Origin: Flavobacterium humidisoli | GTDB taxonomy: Bacteria > Bacteroidota > Bacteroidia > Flavobacteriales > Flavobacteriaceae | DNA length: 64,000 bases | NCBI RefSeq assembly: GCF_023272795.1 | Contig: NZ_CP096829.1 | Location: 4,650,001 to 4,714,000 of the forward strand | Reading direction: 5' to 3' | In this document: positions 16,279-25,618 of the stretch, piece after piece | How positions within the stretch are numbered: the stretch's first letter is position 1 | Layout: every line of letters begins with the position of its first letter | The notes under the pieces: model-generated | Database searches by the model: none | What the model was told of the DNA's origin: nothing | The model's input: the letters and a program-made list of their open reading frames with translations, nothing else | Translations under genes and position numbers: made by a program

Positions 16279-17910
16279 ATGATTCGCCAAGCCATTCTTC
16301 TATCCTGTGGCTTTTTTATAAATACTTTACTGGCACAGGAAATACCCAAAATCATTACTTCAAAAACCGATTATCTGCCTGATTTTAGTTATGCAGGTTA
16401 TCATTTTGGAGAAACTAAACTTCCAGAATCGGATGGAAAAATTATTAATGTAACAGATTTTGGCGTAAAAGCAAATGATAATTTAGACGATTCAAAAGCG
16501 CTTTTAAAAGCCTTTAAAGCCGCTAATGCAGTTGAAGGAAATGTCATTTTGCAATTGCCAGCAGGACGCATTATTTTAAGCGAAATTCTCTATATCGAAA
16601 GAAGCAATTTTGTACTTCGTGGTGCAGGTTCTGGAGATAATGGAACTGAAATCTACTGTCCAAGACCAATGATGTATCTAAAAGATTCGGATGTTTTGGC
16701 AGAACTTCGCGAATACTTAACCACTTTTGATAAAAGACAGCGTGAACCTGAAAACAATATTGATCTGCCTTTCTCTCAATACGCATGGTCTGGCGGTTTT
16801 ATCTGGACGCAAGTTCCGGGCGAACGCGTAAAGTCCTATTTGGATAAATACGAACCAGAATCTAATCCGTTGGCGAAAGTCAGTTCGGGGAAAATGGGCG
16901 AACATATCATTACTGTCTCTGATGTAAAAGGACTAAAAGTTGGTGATGTTGTCGAATTGCAATTGTTCAATAAAGACGGCGAAAATGGCGAAATTATTCA
17001 AGACTTATATCAAGGAGCCAAAGTAAAACCTGGTTCACATCACTGGAAATTTCCAAAACTTCCCATTGTGAGGCAGCAGGTCGAAATTACAAAGATTTCG
17101 GGTTCTAAAATTACTTTAAAAACACCTTTAACTATTTCAATTAAACCAAGCTATCAGGCGCAATTGGTTGAGTGGAAACATCTAAATGAAGTCGGAATTG
17201 AACATCTTCGTTTTACTTTTCCTGATATTCCGAGAGTGGCGCATCATGTTGAACCTGGCAATAATGGTATTTTCTTAACCCGTCTTTTCAACAGCTGGGT
17301 TAAAGATATCAAAATCACCAATGCTGATAGTGGAATTTTAGCCGAAGAAGTTTCTAACGTTACCATACAAGATATTACAACTGACGGCCCGCATTTAGCA
17401 CATTATACCGTAACTTTAGGCGGAGTGCATAATATTTTGGTTAAGAACCTGAAAATCTATAATTCTGCCGTTCACCCTTTAAGTTTCAACACTTTTGCGA
17501 CTAAAAATGTGTATCAGAACTGCGAGATATTTACAGATCCGGTTTTAGACCAGCATTCAGGAGCCAATCACCAGAATTTATTTGACAATATCACGGTTCA
17601 TTTAAAAGCTTATAAAAATAATAGTTATGCTTTATTTGGCGGTGGCGGTGCTGATTATTGGAAACCTTCTCATGGTCCTTTCAGTACTTTTTGGAATTTA
17701 AATGTTCAGGTTGAAAATCGAGATTCATCAAAACCAGTTTTATTGTATGGAATGAAAGACGGCGCTTTTGCAAGAATTATTGGAGTTCATGGAAATGCTA
17801 AATTTGAAATTAAATACGATGTCGATCCTTATATTGAATTTTTGAATACGGAAATAGAAAAAATTCCGTCTTTGTACGATTATCAATTTAAAAAGCGATT
17901 GAAAAAATAA
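16279..17910 (+). CDS. Secreted right-handed beta-helix protein, candidate polysaccharide lyase
   Basis: A 543-residue protein with a signal peptide (1-19, ending in LAQ). Residues about 55-130 carry the start typical of pectate-lyase-3/GH28-like beta-helices (INVTDFGVKANDNLDDSKALLKAF, LPAGRIIL, SNFVLRGAGSGDNGTEIY). A middle insert (about 175-290) includes GEHIITVSDVKGLKVGDVVEL. Further coils follow (FLTRLFNSWVKDIKITNADSGI; NVTIQDITTDGPH; HNILVKNLKI), then HSGANHQNLFDNITVHL and FGGGGADYWKPSHGP. I cannot place it in a named CAZy family. GH88 in the same locus acts on unsaturated ends made by a lyase, and this is the only secreted gene here that could make them. That inference is the basis for the lyase call; a glycosidase or binding protein is possible. 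Confidence 0.7.
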   Translation: MIRQAILLSCGFFINTLLAQEIPKIITSKTDYLPDFSYAGYHFGETKLPESDGKIINVTDFGVKANDNLDDSKALLKAFKAANAVEGNVILQLPAGRIILSEILYIERSNFVLRGAGSGDNGTEIYCPRPMMYLKDSDVLAELREYLTTFDKRQREPENNIDLPFSQYAWSGGFIWTQVPGERVKSYLDKYEPESNPLAKVSSGKMGEHIITVSDVKGLKVGDVVELQLFNKDGENGEIIQDLYQGAKVKPGSHHWKFPKLPIVRQQVEITKISGSKITLKTPLTISIKPSYQAQLVEWKHLNEVGIEHLRFTFPDIPRVAHHVEPGNNGIFLTRLFNSWVKDIKITNADSGILAEEVSNVTIQDITTDGPHLAHYTVTLGGVHNILVKNLKIYNSAVHPLSFNTFATKNVYQNCEIFTDPVLDQHSGANHQNLFDNITVHLKAYKNNSYALFGGGGADYWKPSHGPFSTFWNLNVQVENRDSSKPVLLYGMKDGAFARIIGVHGNAKFEIKYDVDPYIEFLNTEIEKIPSLYDYQFKKRLKK

Positions 17911-17914
17911 TTTA

Positions 17915-17986
17915 AACACATAGAAACATAGCTTTTTGGGGCGTAGAAAGGCGTTTCACTTACATTAATAATCATAGCTATGTGTG
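17915..17986. repeat. Degenerate copy of the AACACATAGAAACATAG repeat
   Basis: AACACATAGAAACATAG, AAAGGCGTTTCACTT and CATAGCTATGTGT occur in the same order as in the complete element at 47892-48022. The right terminal arm is not present here, so this looks like a truncated or diverged copy between the beta-helix gene and the hybrid regulator gene. Confidence 0.75.
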
Positions 17987-18014
17987 AAAAATAGTTTTTG
18001 AAAATCAAATTTTT

Positions 18015-18067
18015 GTCGAGCTTCTCGTGGAGATTTCTCTCCTGAGGCTTCGGGATCGAAATGACAA
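18015..18067. repeat. Partial copy of the GTCATTTCGA repeat
   Basis: TTCTCGTGGAGATTTCTC and GATCGAAATGACAA match, in inverse orientation, one half of the inverted-repeat element at 33772-33873. A short CCTGAGGCTTCGG segment differs. It is followed by an AACCTTTG-type repeat just before the regulator start at 18128. Confidence 0.7.
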
Positions 18068-18127
18068 AAATGAGAAAACCTCTGCTCCTTTAAACCTTTG
18101 CCTCTCTGAACCTTTAAAAAAAACGCT

Positions 18128-21100
18128 ATGAAACTCAAAATAGCTCTTTTGTTTATCGTATTTATGAGCGGAAATTTGTTTTCCCAGAATAAATACCGTC
18201 TTAAAAATTTCTCTACGACAGATGGGCTTTCGCAGAGTTCTGTCATTGCTATACATCAGGACAAATTTGGGCAAATGTGGTTTGGTACACGTGACGGTCT
18301 GAATAAATATGATGGAAGCCGTTTTACGATTTTCAGGAACGATGCTGCCGATAAATATTCAATCAGCAACAATGATATTTTAGCCATTGAAGAAGATGAT
18401 TCAGGGAAAATCTGGGTAGGAACGTACAACGGACTCAACTGTTATGATCCTGTTTCGAATCGTTTTACAAGATACCTTCACACCAAAGCCAATCATACGA
18501 TAAGCAATAATGCCGTTTGGAGCATCAGAGAAATTGGCGGTGAAATATGGTTTGGAACCTCAAAAGGATTAACGATTTATAATAAAAAAACAGGATTATT
18601 TACTTCGGTTTTTCATTCAGACGACGATGCTTCTACCCTTCCGAGCAATAATATCTTAAGCATTCTAAAAACGCAAAAAGGAGAAATCTGGATCGGAACC
18701 ACGAAAGGTTTGTGTAAAGTAACAAATCGAATGAATGGAAAGTTGTTCTTTAAAAATTATCCTTTAAATACCACCGATTTATTAAACGTTCAATCGGTTA
18801 TTGAAGACAAAGCCGGCAGCTTGTGGGTCGGGACAAAAAACAAAGGCCTTTTAAAATTCGATCTAAAAGAAAAAGCTTTTGTTTCTTTTTTACCAGTTGA
18901 AAAATACCGCGAAATCAATACGGACATTCGTTCTTTGGTAATTGACAATCAAGGTTCTCTATGGGTTGGTGCTTATGACGGAATTTATATTTTAGGAAAA
19001 GACAAAAGCCTACAAAAAATAAATAACAGTAATAATGCAAACGGAATCGACAAAGTAAAGTCGGTTTTTATGGATAAAAAAGGTTCTATTTGGATTGGCT
19101 GCTATTACAAAGGCGTAAATCTTTGGGATGTTTCGAATGTTAATTTCTCCAATTACAATCAGAATTCGAAAAAGATTCCGATGAGTTTTGATGTCGTTAG
19201 TTCTATTATTTCAGATAAAAACCAGAATATTTATTTTGGAACTGAGGGTGGTGGAATTACCATTTATAATACAACAAGCGAAACTGTAAATTATATCAAT
19301 AGTAAAACTGGACAAACTCATAAAAATGATATCAAGGCCATGTGTCTTGCAGATGATCATATTTTATGGATTGGAACTTTTTCGAAGGGACTATCGGCTT
19401 ACAATACCCTTTCCAAAAGAATGGAAGACAATAGAATTGCATCTGATTTAACCGAATTATTAAAAGAAAGCGGTGTTTATTCTCTTAAAGCTGAAAATAA
19501 AATCTTATGGATTGGAACCTTTGGCAAAGGTTTAATTCGTTACAACACATTAGACAAAACCTTCCAAATTATTGGAAATGATACTTCTAAACCTGTTTTT
19601 CTAACCAATAATATGGTTCGCAGTATTTTGATCGACAAACAAAATTCAATCTGGCTCGGAACACAAAATGGTTTAAATCGTATTTCACTTCAAAATTTTG
19701 ATTCTAAGAAATACCAAATACAACATTTCTTTTACGATCATTCGGCTCTGTCAGGAGATGATATTTTGACTTTGTTTGAAGATTCTCAGAATAAAATATG
19801 GGTGGGAACAAAAGCCAAAGGACTTCATGTTTTTGATGGAAAAAAGTTTACCAGAATCAATCTTAGAATTGGAAATACGGTTATTACTTCTATTCATTCA
19901 ATTTTAGAAGATGATGATAAAAACTTATGGATTAGTACCAATCAGGGAATTATAAAGTACAATACGATTAAAAAATCGGTTGTAATTTACGATCAGAAAG
20001 ATGGTTTGGCGAGTAATGAATTCAACGATAATTCGGCCTTAAAATTAGGTTCAAATCAGTTTTATTTTGGAAGTCCGTTGGGTGCCACTTTTTTCGATGC
20101 CACAAAAATTTCCTTGAATAATTATGCTCCACAGGTTTTAATTACCGATTTAAAAATTAAAAACGAAACGGTAAATGCGCATGACAAAGACGGAATTTTA
20201 GAACAAAGCATTGGTTTTACCAAAACGATCACTTTGGATTATGACAAGGCGAATTTCTCGATCAGTTTTGCGATTCCGAATTACATTCGATCTAAAAACA
20301 ATCAATACAGTTATCGTTTGGTCGGTTTAGAAAATAACTGGACAACCACTAAAAACAGTGAAGCTAATTTTGCGATTCAAAATCCTGGGACTTATACGTT
20401 TGAGGTTCGCGGGGCAAACAATGACGGCGTTTGGAATCAGGCTCCAACGACTTTAACCGTTATTGTAAATCCAGCTCCGTGGCGCAGTATTTGGGCATTT
20501 ATGCTTTATGGAATCATAATTGGTTTAGGTTTATATGGTCTGATTTGGATTATGAAATCTAAAGCGAGATTGAAACAAAAATTAGAATTGGAATATCTGG
20601 AAACACAACGAATTGAAGAAAACAATAAACTAAAATTAGATTTCTTTACCAATATTTCGCATGAATTCAGAACGCCTTTAACCTTAATTTTAGGTCCGTT
20701 ACAGCAAATTTTAGCTGATTACAACGGAACAAATGAAATGTACAAAAAGCTTCTTGTGATTGAAGGAAGCGCGAATCATCTGTTGAGTTTGATTAACCGT
20801 TTAATGGATTTTAGAAAACTGGAAAATCATCAGGTTACGCTGGAATCAGCAAAAGGAAATATTGTCAAATTTACCAAAGAAATCTTTTTATCTTTTATAG
20901 AATATGCCAAAGACGGCGGTTACAATTATTCTTTTGAAACTGAAAACGAAGAAATCCTAGTCTATTTTGACCGATATAAACTAGAACGTGTATTTTATAA
21001 TTTGATTTCAAATGCTTTCAGATATACTCCAAAAGGCGGTTCGATCAAAATTAAAATCAATCACGACCAGCAGAATCTGTTTATTGCTGTTGAAGATTCG

Positions 21101-22222
21101 GGTGTGGGAATTGCAGAAGAACATATCGATAAAATATTCGATCTGTTTTTTGAAGTTCCAACACATAATCAGGTGCAGAAAAATTACAATAAAGGAACAG
21201 GAATCGGTCTTTCGATCGTTAAAAATATTGTTGAACTTCATAAAGGAAAAATTGATGTTACCAACAAAAGTACAGGCGGTGTAATTTTTAAAGTCACTTT
21301 ACCACTCGGGCGTGAACATCTTTTAGACAGCGAAATTATTCCTGATTTTAAAATCAGTGATGATATTGAGCAATACAAAGCGCAATTAGAACCTTCGGAA
21401 GTCATCGAAAATGAAGACATCGAAGATTTAATTGTAAATGACGAAAAACAAACGATATTGATTGTTGAAGATCATAAAGTCTTGAGAAAGTTTATGAAAA
21501 ACCTTCTCAAAAAAGACTACAATATTATCGAAGCCGAAAATGGTAAGATTGCTTTAGAAAAAGCTTTGAAATTTGTTCCAAACCTAATTATCAGTGATGT
21601 GATTATGCCAGAAATGGTTGGAACTGAGCTTTGTTCGAAAATTAAAGAAAACATCAAAACCAGTCATATTCCAGTTATTTTACTAACTTCAAGATCTTCA
21701 TTGGTTTATAAATTTGAAGGACTGGAAAGCGGTGCCGATGATTACATCAGTAAACCATTTAATTTAATGGAATTCAGGCTGCGTGTTAAAAATCTTCTAA
21801 ACACGACTGAACGTTTAAAAATCAAATTTTCAAGCGAAGACAGTTTTATTCCGTCAGAAATCACGGTTTCTTCTTTGGATGAAGAATTATTGAAAAAAGC
21901 ATTCAAGATTGTAGAAGAAAACATTTCTAACGAACAATTTGATATTCCGTTTTTCTGTTCAGAATTAGGCGTGAGCCGAACGATGTTATTTTTAAAAATC
22001 AAAGCTTGGACCAATTGCACACCAAATGAATTTATTCATGAAATAAGATTAAAACGTGCGGCTCAATTATTAGAACAAAATAAATTAACCGTTTCTGAAA
22101 TCAGTTATAAAGTCGGTTTCAACAATCCGAAATACTTTAGCAAATGCTTTCAGAAAAAGTACGGAGAAACTCCATCTCAATACGCCGACAAATTTTATAA
22201 ATCTTCAACTATTGAATTGTGA
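18128..22222 (+). CDS. Hybrid two-component system regulator (HTCS)
   Basis: A 1364-residue one-protein sensor and regulator. It has a signal peptide (1-20) and a periplasmic Reg_prop propeller with many WxGT repeats to about 690. A Y_Y_Y domain comes before the membrane helix (about 788-807). The HisKA domain carries the phospho-acceptor in FFTNISHEFRTPL (about 838-850), and the HATPase has NLISNAFRYTPKGG, DSGVGI and GTGIGLSIV. The receiver (about 1109-1217) has the phospho-Asp in ISDVIMPEM and K in SKPFN. A C-terminal AraC HTH follows (about 1270-1355). HTCS proteins bind oligosaccharides in the periplasm and activate nearby susCD operons. The next gene is susC, so this is the likely activator of the GlcA locus. 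Its stop codon lies inside a 7-bp tandem repeat. Confidence 0.95.
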   Translation: MKLKIALLFIVFMSGNLFSQNKYRLKNFSTTDGLSQSSVIAIHQDKFGQMWFGTRDGLNKYDGSRFTIFRNDAADKYSISNNDILAIEEDDSGKIWVGTYNGLNCYDPVSNRFTRYLHTKANHTISNNAVWSIREIGGEIWFGTSKGLTIYNKKTGLFTSVFHSDDDASTLPSNNILSILKTQKGEIWIGTTKGLCKVTNRMNGKLFFKNYPLNTTDLLNVQSVIEDKAGSLWVGTKNKGLLKFDLKEKAFVSFLPVEKYREINTDIRSLVIDNQGSLWVGAYDGIYILGKDKSLQKINNSNNANGIDKVKSVFMDKKGSIWIGCYYKGVNLWDVSNVNFSNYNQNSKKIPMSFDVVSSIISDKNQNIYFGTEGGGITIYNTTSETVNYINSKTGQTHKNDIKAMCLADDHILWIGTFSKGLSAYNTLSKRMEDNRIASDLTELLKESGVYSLKAENKILWIGTFGKGLIRYNTLDKTFQIIGNDTSKPVFLTNNMVRSILIDKQNSIWLGTQNGLNRISLQNFDSKKYQIQHFFYDHSALSGDDILTLFEDSQNKIWVGTKAKGLHVFDGKKFTRINLRIGNTVITSIHSILEDDDKNLWISTNQGIIKYNTIKKSVVIYDQKDGLASNEFNDNSALKLGSNQFYFGSPLGATFFDATKISLNNYAPQVLITDLKIKNETVNAHDKDGILEQSIGFTKTITLDYDKANFSISFAIPNYIRSKNNQYSYRLVGLENNWTTTKNSEANFAIQNPGTYTFEVRGANNDGVWNQAPTTLTVIVNPAPWRSIWAFMLYGIIIGLGLYGLIWIMKSKARLKQKLELEYLETQRIEENNKLKLDFFTNISHEFRTPLTLILGPLQQILADYNGTNEMYKKLLVIEGSANHLLSLINRLMDFRKLENHQVTLESAKGNIVKFTKEIFLSFIEYAKDGGYNYSFETENEEILVYFDRYKLERVFYNLISNAFRYTPKGGSIKIKINHDQQNLFIAVEDSGVGIAEEHIDKIFDLFFEVPTHNQVQKNYNKGTGIGLSIVKNIVELHKGKIDVTNKSTGGVIFKVTLPLGREHLLDSEIIPDFKISDDIEQYKAQLEPSEVIENEDIEDLIVNDEKQTILIVEDHKVLRKFMKNLLKKDYNIIEAENGKIALEKALKFVPNLIISDVIMPEMVGTELCSKIKENIKTSHIPVILLTSRSSLVYKFEGLESGADDYISKPFNLMEFRLRVKNLLNTTERLKIKFSSEDSFIPSEITVSSLDEELLKKAFKIVEENISNEQFDIPFFCSELGVSRTMLFLKIKAWTNCTPNEFIHEIRLKRAAQLLEQNKLTVSEISYKVGFNNPKYFSKCFQKKYGETPSQYADKFYKSSTIEL

Positions 22223-22280
22223 AATGTGAAATGTGAAATGTGAAATGTGAAATGTGAAATGTGAGATGTGAAAATGTGAA
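22218..22280. repeat. Tandem 7-bp repeat TGTGAAA
   Basis: Six perfect TGTGAAA copies (22218-22259) and degenerate further copies start inside the stop codon of the hybrid regulator gene. Downstream at about 22334-22366 an ATTTCTC array runs as approximately its reverse complement, so the two can pair. The rest of the 381-bp gap holds a terminator, a possible promoter and a doubtful 30-codon frame. Confidence 0.85.
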
Positions 22281-22411
22281 TTGCTAGATGTGACAATCTT
22301 TTACTTTTTACCTTTTGCTTTTTACATTTTACTTTTCACATTTCTCATTTCTCATTTCTCATTTTCTTATTTTCTTATTTTACTTAAACAATCCTTATTT
22401 TTAAAGGCTTT

Positions 22412-22446
22412 AAAAAGGGTATCTGTATTTTTAGATACCCTTTTTT
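22412..22446 (+). terminator. Terminator after the hybrid regulator gene
   Basis: AAAAAGGGTATCT pairs with AGATACCCTTTTT around an 8-base loop and is followed by a T run. This separates the regulator transcript from susC. Confidence 0.8.
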
Positions 22447-22471
22447 GTATTTCTATTTCTTTTTTGCCTTA

Positions 22472-22479
22472 TACATTTG
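22472..22479 (+). promoter_or_regulatory. Possible susC promoter -7 element
   Basis: TACATTTG matches the TAnnTTTG consensus. The nearest upstream TTG (22445-22447) is 24 bp away, longer than the usual 19-21. Transcription from here would begin near 22485 and leave about 120 nt of leader before susC. Confidence 0.4.
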
Positions 22480-22483
22480 CGAT

Positions 22484-22576
22484 ATGAAAATCAAAAAAAC
22501 AAAATTCTTATTGCTGCAAATTCTCTTTGTCATCATCATAATCGGAATGAGTTTATTGCTTTTCTACTTTATCTAA
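22484..22576 (+). CDS. Doubtful 30-residue membrane peptide upstream of susC
   Basis: ATG at 22484 opens 30 codons ending TAA at 22576. The peptide has a Lys-rich start (MKIKKTK) followed by about 20 hydrophobic residues, so it would be a single-span membrane peptide. It lies 5 bp after the TACATTTG element, so it would be leaderless or nearly so if that promoter is used. I see no ribosome-binding evidence. It may be only the susC leader. Confidence 0.2.
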   Translation: MKIKKTKFLLLQILFVIIIIGMSLLLFYFI

Positions 22577-22603
22577 CTTATTAACCTTAAAACCAAAAAA
22601 TGA

Positions 22604-25600
22604 ATGTTTACAAACCACAAAAACAAATCGTTTAAATGGTGTTTTCTAGTATCTTTTTTACTGGTAAATATCGTGATGCATGCACAGGAACGAAAAGTAA
22701 CTGGAAAAATAACTTCCAGCGAAGATTTACTCGGACTTCCTGGTGCTAATGTCTATATCAAAAATTCCTCTGTAGGCGCTTCTGCCGATATGGACGGAAA
22801 TTATACTGTAATTGTAGGAGAGAAAAATGCTGTTTTAGTTTTCAATTTCGTCGGATTTCAAAGTGTTGAAATTCCAGTTGGAACTAAAAATGTTATCAAT
22901 GTAAGTTTAAAACCAGATACGAAAGCACTTGATGAAGTCATCGTAGTGGGTTACGGTACACGTAAAAAGAGTGACATTACGGGCTCTGTATCTTCTGTAA
23001 CAGCAAAAGAACTGACAGCTTTTCCTGTTTTAAATGCAGAACAAGCTTTACAAGGACGTGCAGCAGGTGTTTCAGTAATGACCAATAACGGTGGTGAACC
23101 TGGAGCTCCTACAAAAATCAGGGTTCGTGGAGGAACTTCTATTAACGCTAGCGGAGATGCTTTGATTGTTGTAGACGGCTTCGCAGGTGTTTCCATGCCA
23201 GCTCCTCAAGATATTGCTTCAATTGAAGTTTTAAAAGATGCTTCGGCAACTGCTATTTACGGATCTCGTGGATCTAATGGAGTTATCATGGTAACAACCA
23301 AAAAAGGAAAACCAGGAAAACCAGTAATTGAGTTTAGCAATTCGACTTCGATTCAATCCGTAAATAATAAATTAGATTTATTAGATGCAGATCAATTTGC
23401 GACTTATAGAAAAAGTTTCACAACACATACACAAGGTCCTGCAAATACAGACTGGCAAGACGAAATTTATCGTGAAGGAATGATTTCGAATACGCAGCTG
23501 TCTTTTTCTGGCGGCTCTGAAAATATAAGATATTATGTTTCTGGAACGTATTTTAACCAAAATGGAGTTGTAATTAATTCGGGTATTGATAAATACACAA
23601 TCGTAGGAAATCTTGAGGCCGATTTATCTCCAAAATTTAAAGTGGGTTTGAACACTTTTACAAGCAAACAAAACAAAGAAGGAATTGTGAGCCAAACAAG
23701 CGCTGGAGGTACTGGTGCAGCGGGTGTAATTGCTTCTGCATATCGTTTTATGCCTGATAAAGGAATTTATAATGCAGACGGAACTTATACAACAACTGCT
23801 CCAATTGGAGACGATATTGACAATCCGTACGCCACAGCAATGGAAAATATTTTGGAAACTGTTTCTATCGTAAACCGAAACAATTTCTTTGCTCAATATC
23901 AAATTACTAAAGATCTTGATTTTAAAACTACTTTAGGTTTAACCGATAATAATTCACAAACAGGAAGATTTATTCCTTCAACTTTAATTGCTGGAAAAAA
24001 CATCAAAGGAGAAGCTTCTGTAAACAACACTAGATTTTCTTCTTTCTTGACAGAGAATTATTTGACTTTCAAGCGTGAAATTATCGACAAAGGAATGTTG
24101 ACGGTTCTTGGAGGATACTCGTATCAAAAAAACAAAAACGAAAATTCGTACGCTGCTTCAAGAGGTTTTTTAACGAATACGAATTCTTATAGAAATTTAG
24201 GTGCTGGAACGGTTTTCTTAAAACCTGATTCTGGTTTATCTGAAACAGAATTAATTTCTGCTTTTGGAAGATTGAACTTTGATTATGCAGATAAATATTT
24301 ACTAACGTTTACAGCAAGACGAGACGGTTCTTCTAGTTTTAGTAAGAACTACAAATATGGAACTTTTCCTTCTGGAGCAATTGGATGGAATATTAGTAAA
24401 GAAAACTTCTTAAAAGACAATAAGACGGTTTCAAACTTAAAATTGAGAGCTAGTTATGGAGCAACAGGAAACCCTTCAATTGGCGCCTACTCTACTCTTT
24501 CTAGATTCTCTGAAATATATTATGTAAGCGGTGATGTGATTACCAATGCGGTTCAGCTGACTTCATTAGACAATCCGAACTTAAAATGGGAAACCTCTTA
24601 TCAGCAGGATTACGGAATTGATTTAGGTTTATTTGATAACAGAATCAGTATCACAGCAGATTATTATAAAACAATTACCAAGGATCTATTGTTTAACAGA
24701 CCTTTACCAGGAATTTCTGGAATTGCTTCTCAGCTTCAAAACGTGCGTGAATTAGAAAATAAAGGATGGGAATTGGGTATTAATACCAGAAACTTTATTG
24801 GAGCCGATTTTACTTGGTCAACAAACTTTAATATTTCTTCAAACAAAAACAAAGTTTTAAAATTGGCTGATAACAAAGATCTTTTAATCAACTCTGCTCC
24901 AGGGCATTTCTTAGCTACTGAATCGCAGATTTTAAGAGTTGGACAACCTGTTGGTTCTTTCTTCGGATTCATTTATGACGGCGTAATTCAGCAAGGTGAA
25001 GCAATTTTACCAGGAAACTTTGAAACTGTTGCAGGTGGTGAAAAATTTAGAGATGTAAATGGCGACGGAAAACTGGATTCTCAAGATAAAACAATCATCG
25101 GAAATCCAAACCCAGATTTCATCTTCGGATTCAACAATGATTTCACTTATAAAAATCTTGATCTGAATATCTTCTTTCAAGGTTCGCAAGGAGGTCAAAT
25201 CTTAAACTATACTTTGATGGAATTAGCTTCTGGAAATAACAACGCTACAACTGAAGTTTTAGATGCTTGGACTCCAACCCACACTGATACAAATGTTCCT
25301 GCAAATGCGGCAAGAACCAAAAGAATCACTTCAAGATTTGTTTATGATGGAAGTTATATCCGTTTAAAAAACATCTCTATAGGATACAGTTTAGATGAAA
25401 AAATTGTTTCGAAAATGGGATTAAGCAAAGTTCGTTTTTACATCAGTGCGCAAAACCTTTGGACGATTACAGATTATCCAGGTACCGACCCAGAAACAAA
25501 CTACTTAAACGATTCGAATTCTAGAAGTAATACTTATTTAGGGTTGGATTACGGAGGATATCCAAACGTAAGAACATTTACAGCAGGATTCAATTTAAAA

Positions 25601-25606
25601 TTTTAA
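22604..25606 (+). CDS. susC: SusC-like TonB-dependent oligosaccharide importer
   Basis: A 1000-residue outer-membrane protein. It has a signal peptide (about 1-28), a CarboxypepD-reg-like domain (about 30-110; KVTGKITSSEDLLGLPGANVYI, SADMDGNYTVIVG), the TonB-box-like region before the plug (DEVIVVGYGTRKKSDITGSVSSV), and a plug with the conserved VRIRG-type and SIEVLKDASATAIYGSRGSNGVI blocks. The 22-strand barrel ends in a terminal Phe. SusC proteins import oligosaccharides together with the SusD lid. The susD gene follows after 12 bp. With GH88 and GH2 glucuronidase downstream, the cargo is probably a glucuronate-containing oligosaccharide (inference). Confidence 0.96.
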   Translation: MFTNHKNKSFKWCFLVSFLLVNIVMHAQERKVTGKITSSEDLLGLPGANVYIKNSSVGASADMDGNYTVIVGEKNAVLVFNFVGFQSVEIPVGTKNVINVSLKPDTKALDEVIVVGYGTRKKSDITGSVSSVTAKELTAFPVLNAEQALQGRAAGVSVMTNNGGEPGAPTKIRVRGGTSINASGDALIVVDGFAGVSMPAPQDIASIEVLKDASATAIYGSRGSNGVIMVTTKKGKPGKPVIEFSNSTSIQSVNNKLDLLDADQFATYRKSFTTHTQGPANTDWQDEIYREGMISNTQLSFSGGSENIRYYVSGTYFNQNGVVINSGIDKYTIVGNLEADLSPKFKVGLNTFTSKQNKEGIVSQTSAGGTGAAGVIASAYRFMPDKGIYNADGTYTTTAPIGDDIDNPYATAMENILETVSIVNRNNFFAQYQITKDLDFKTTLGLTDNNSQTGRFIPSTLIAGKNIKGEASVNNTRFSSFLTENYLTFKREIIDKGMLTVLGGYSYQKNKNENSYAASRGFLTNTNSYRNLGAGTVFLKPDSGLSETELISAFGRLNFDYADKYLLTFTARRDGSSSFSKNYKYGTFPSGAIGWNISKENFLKDNKTVSNLKLRASYGATGNPSIGAYSTLSRFSEIYYVSGDVITNAVQLTSLDNPNLKWETSYQQDYGIDLGLFDNRISITADYYKTITKDLLFNRPLPGISGIASQLQNVRELENKGWELGINTRNFIGADFTWSTNFNISSNKNKVLKLADNKDLLINSAPGHFLATESQILRVGQPVGSFFGFIYDGVIQQGEAILPGNFETVAGGEKFRDVNGDGKLDSQDKTIIGNPNPDFIFGFNNDFTYKNLDLNIFFQGSQGGQILNYTLMELASGNNNATTEVLDAWTPTHTDTNVPANAARTKRITSRFVYDGSYIRLKNISIGYSLDEKIVSKMGLSKVRFYISAQNLWTITDYPGTDPETNYLNDSNSRSNTYLGLDYGGYPNVRTFTAGFNLKF

Positions 25607-25618
25607 TCTAAAACCACT

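Noticed and set aside
22218..22280. Tandem repeat considered as a CRISPR array
   Set aside because: The units are 7 bp with no spacers and no cas genes are present.
22281..22487. 68-codon open frame on the plus strand
   Set aside because: It lies across the TTTCTC repeat array and the terminator, has no family resemblance and only low-complexity hydrophobic content.
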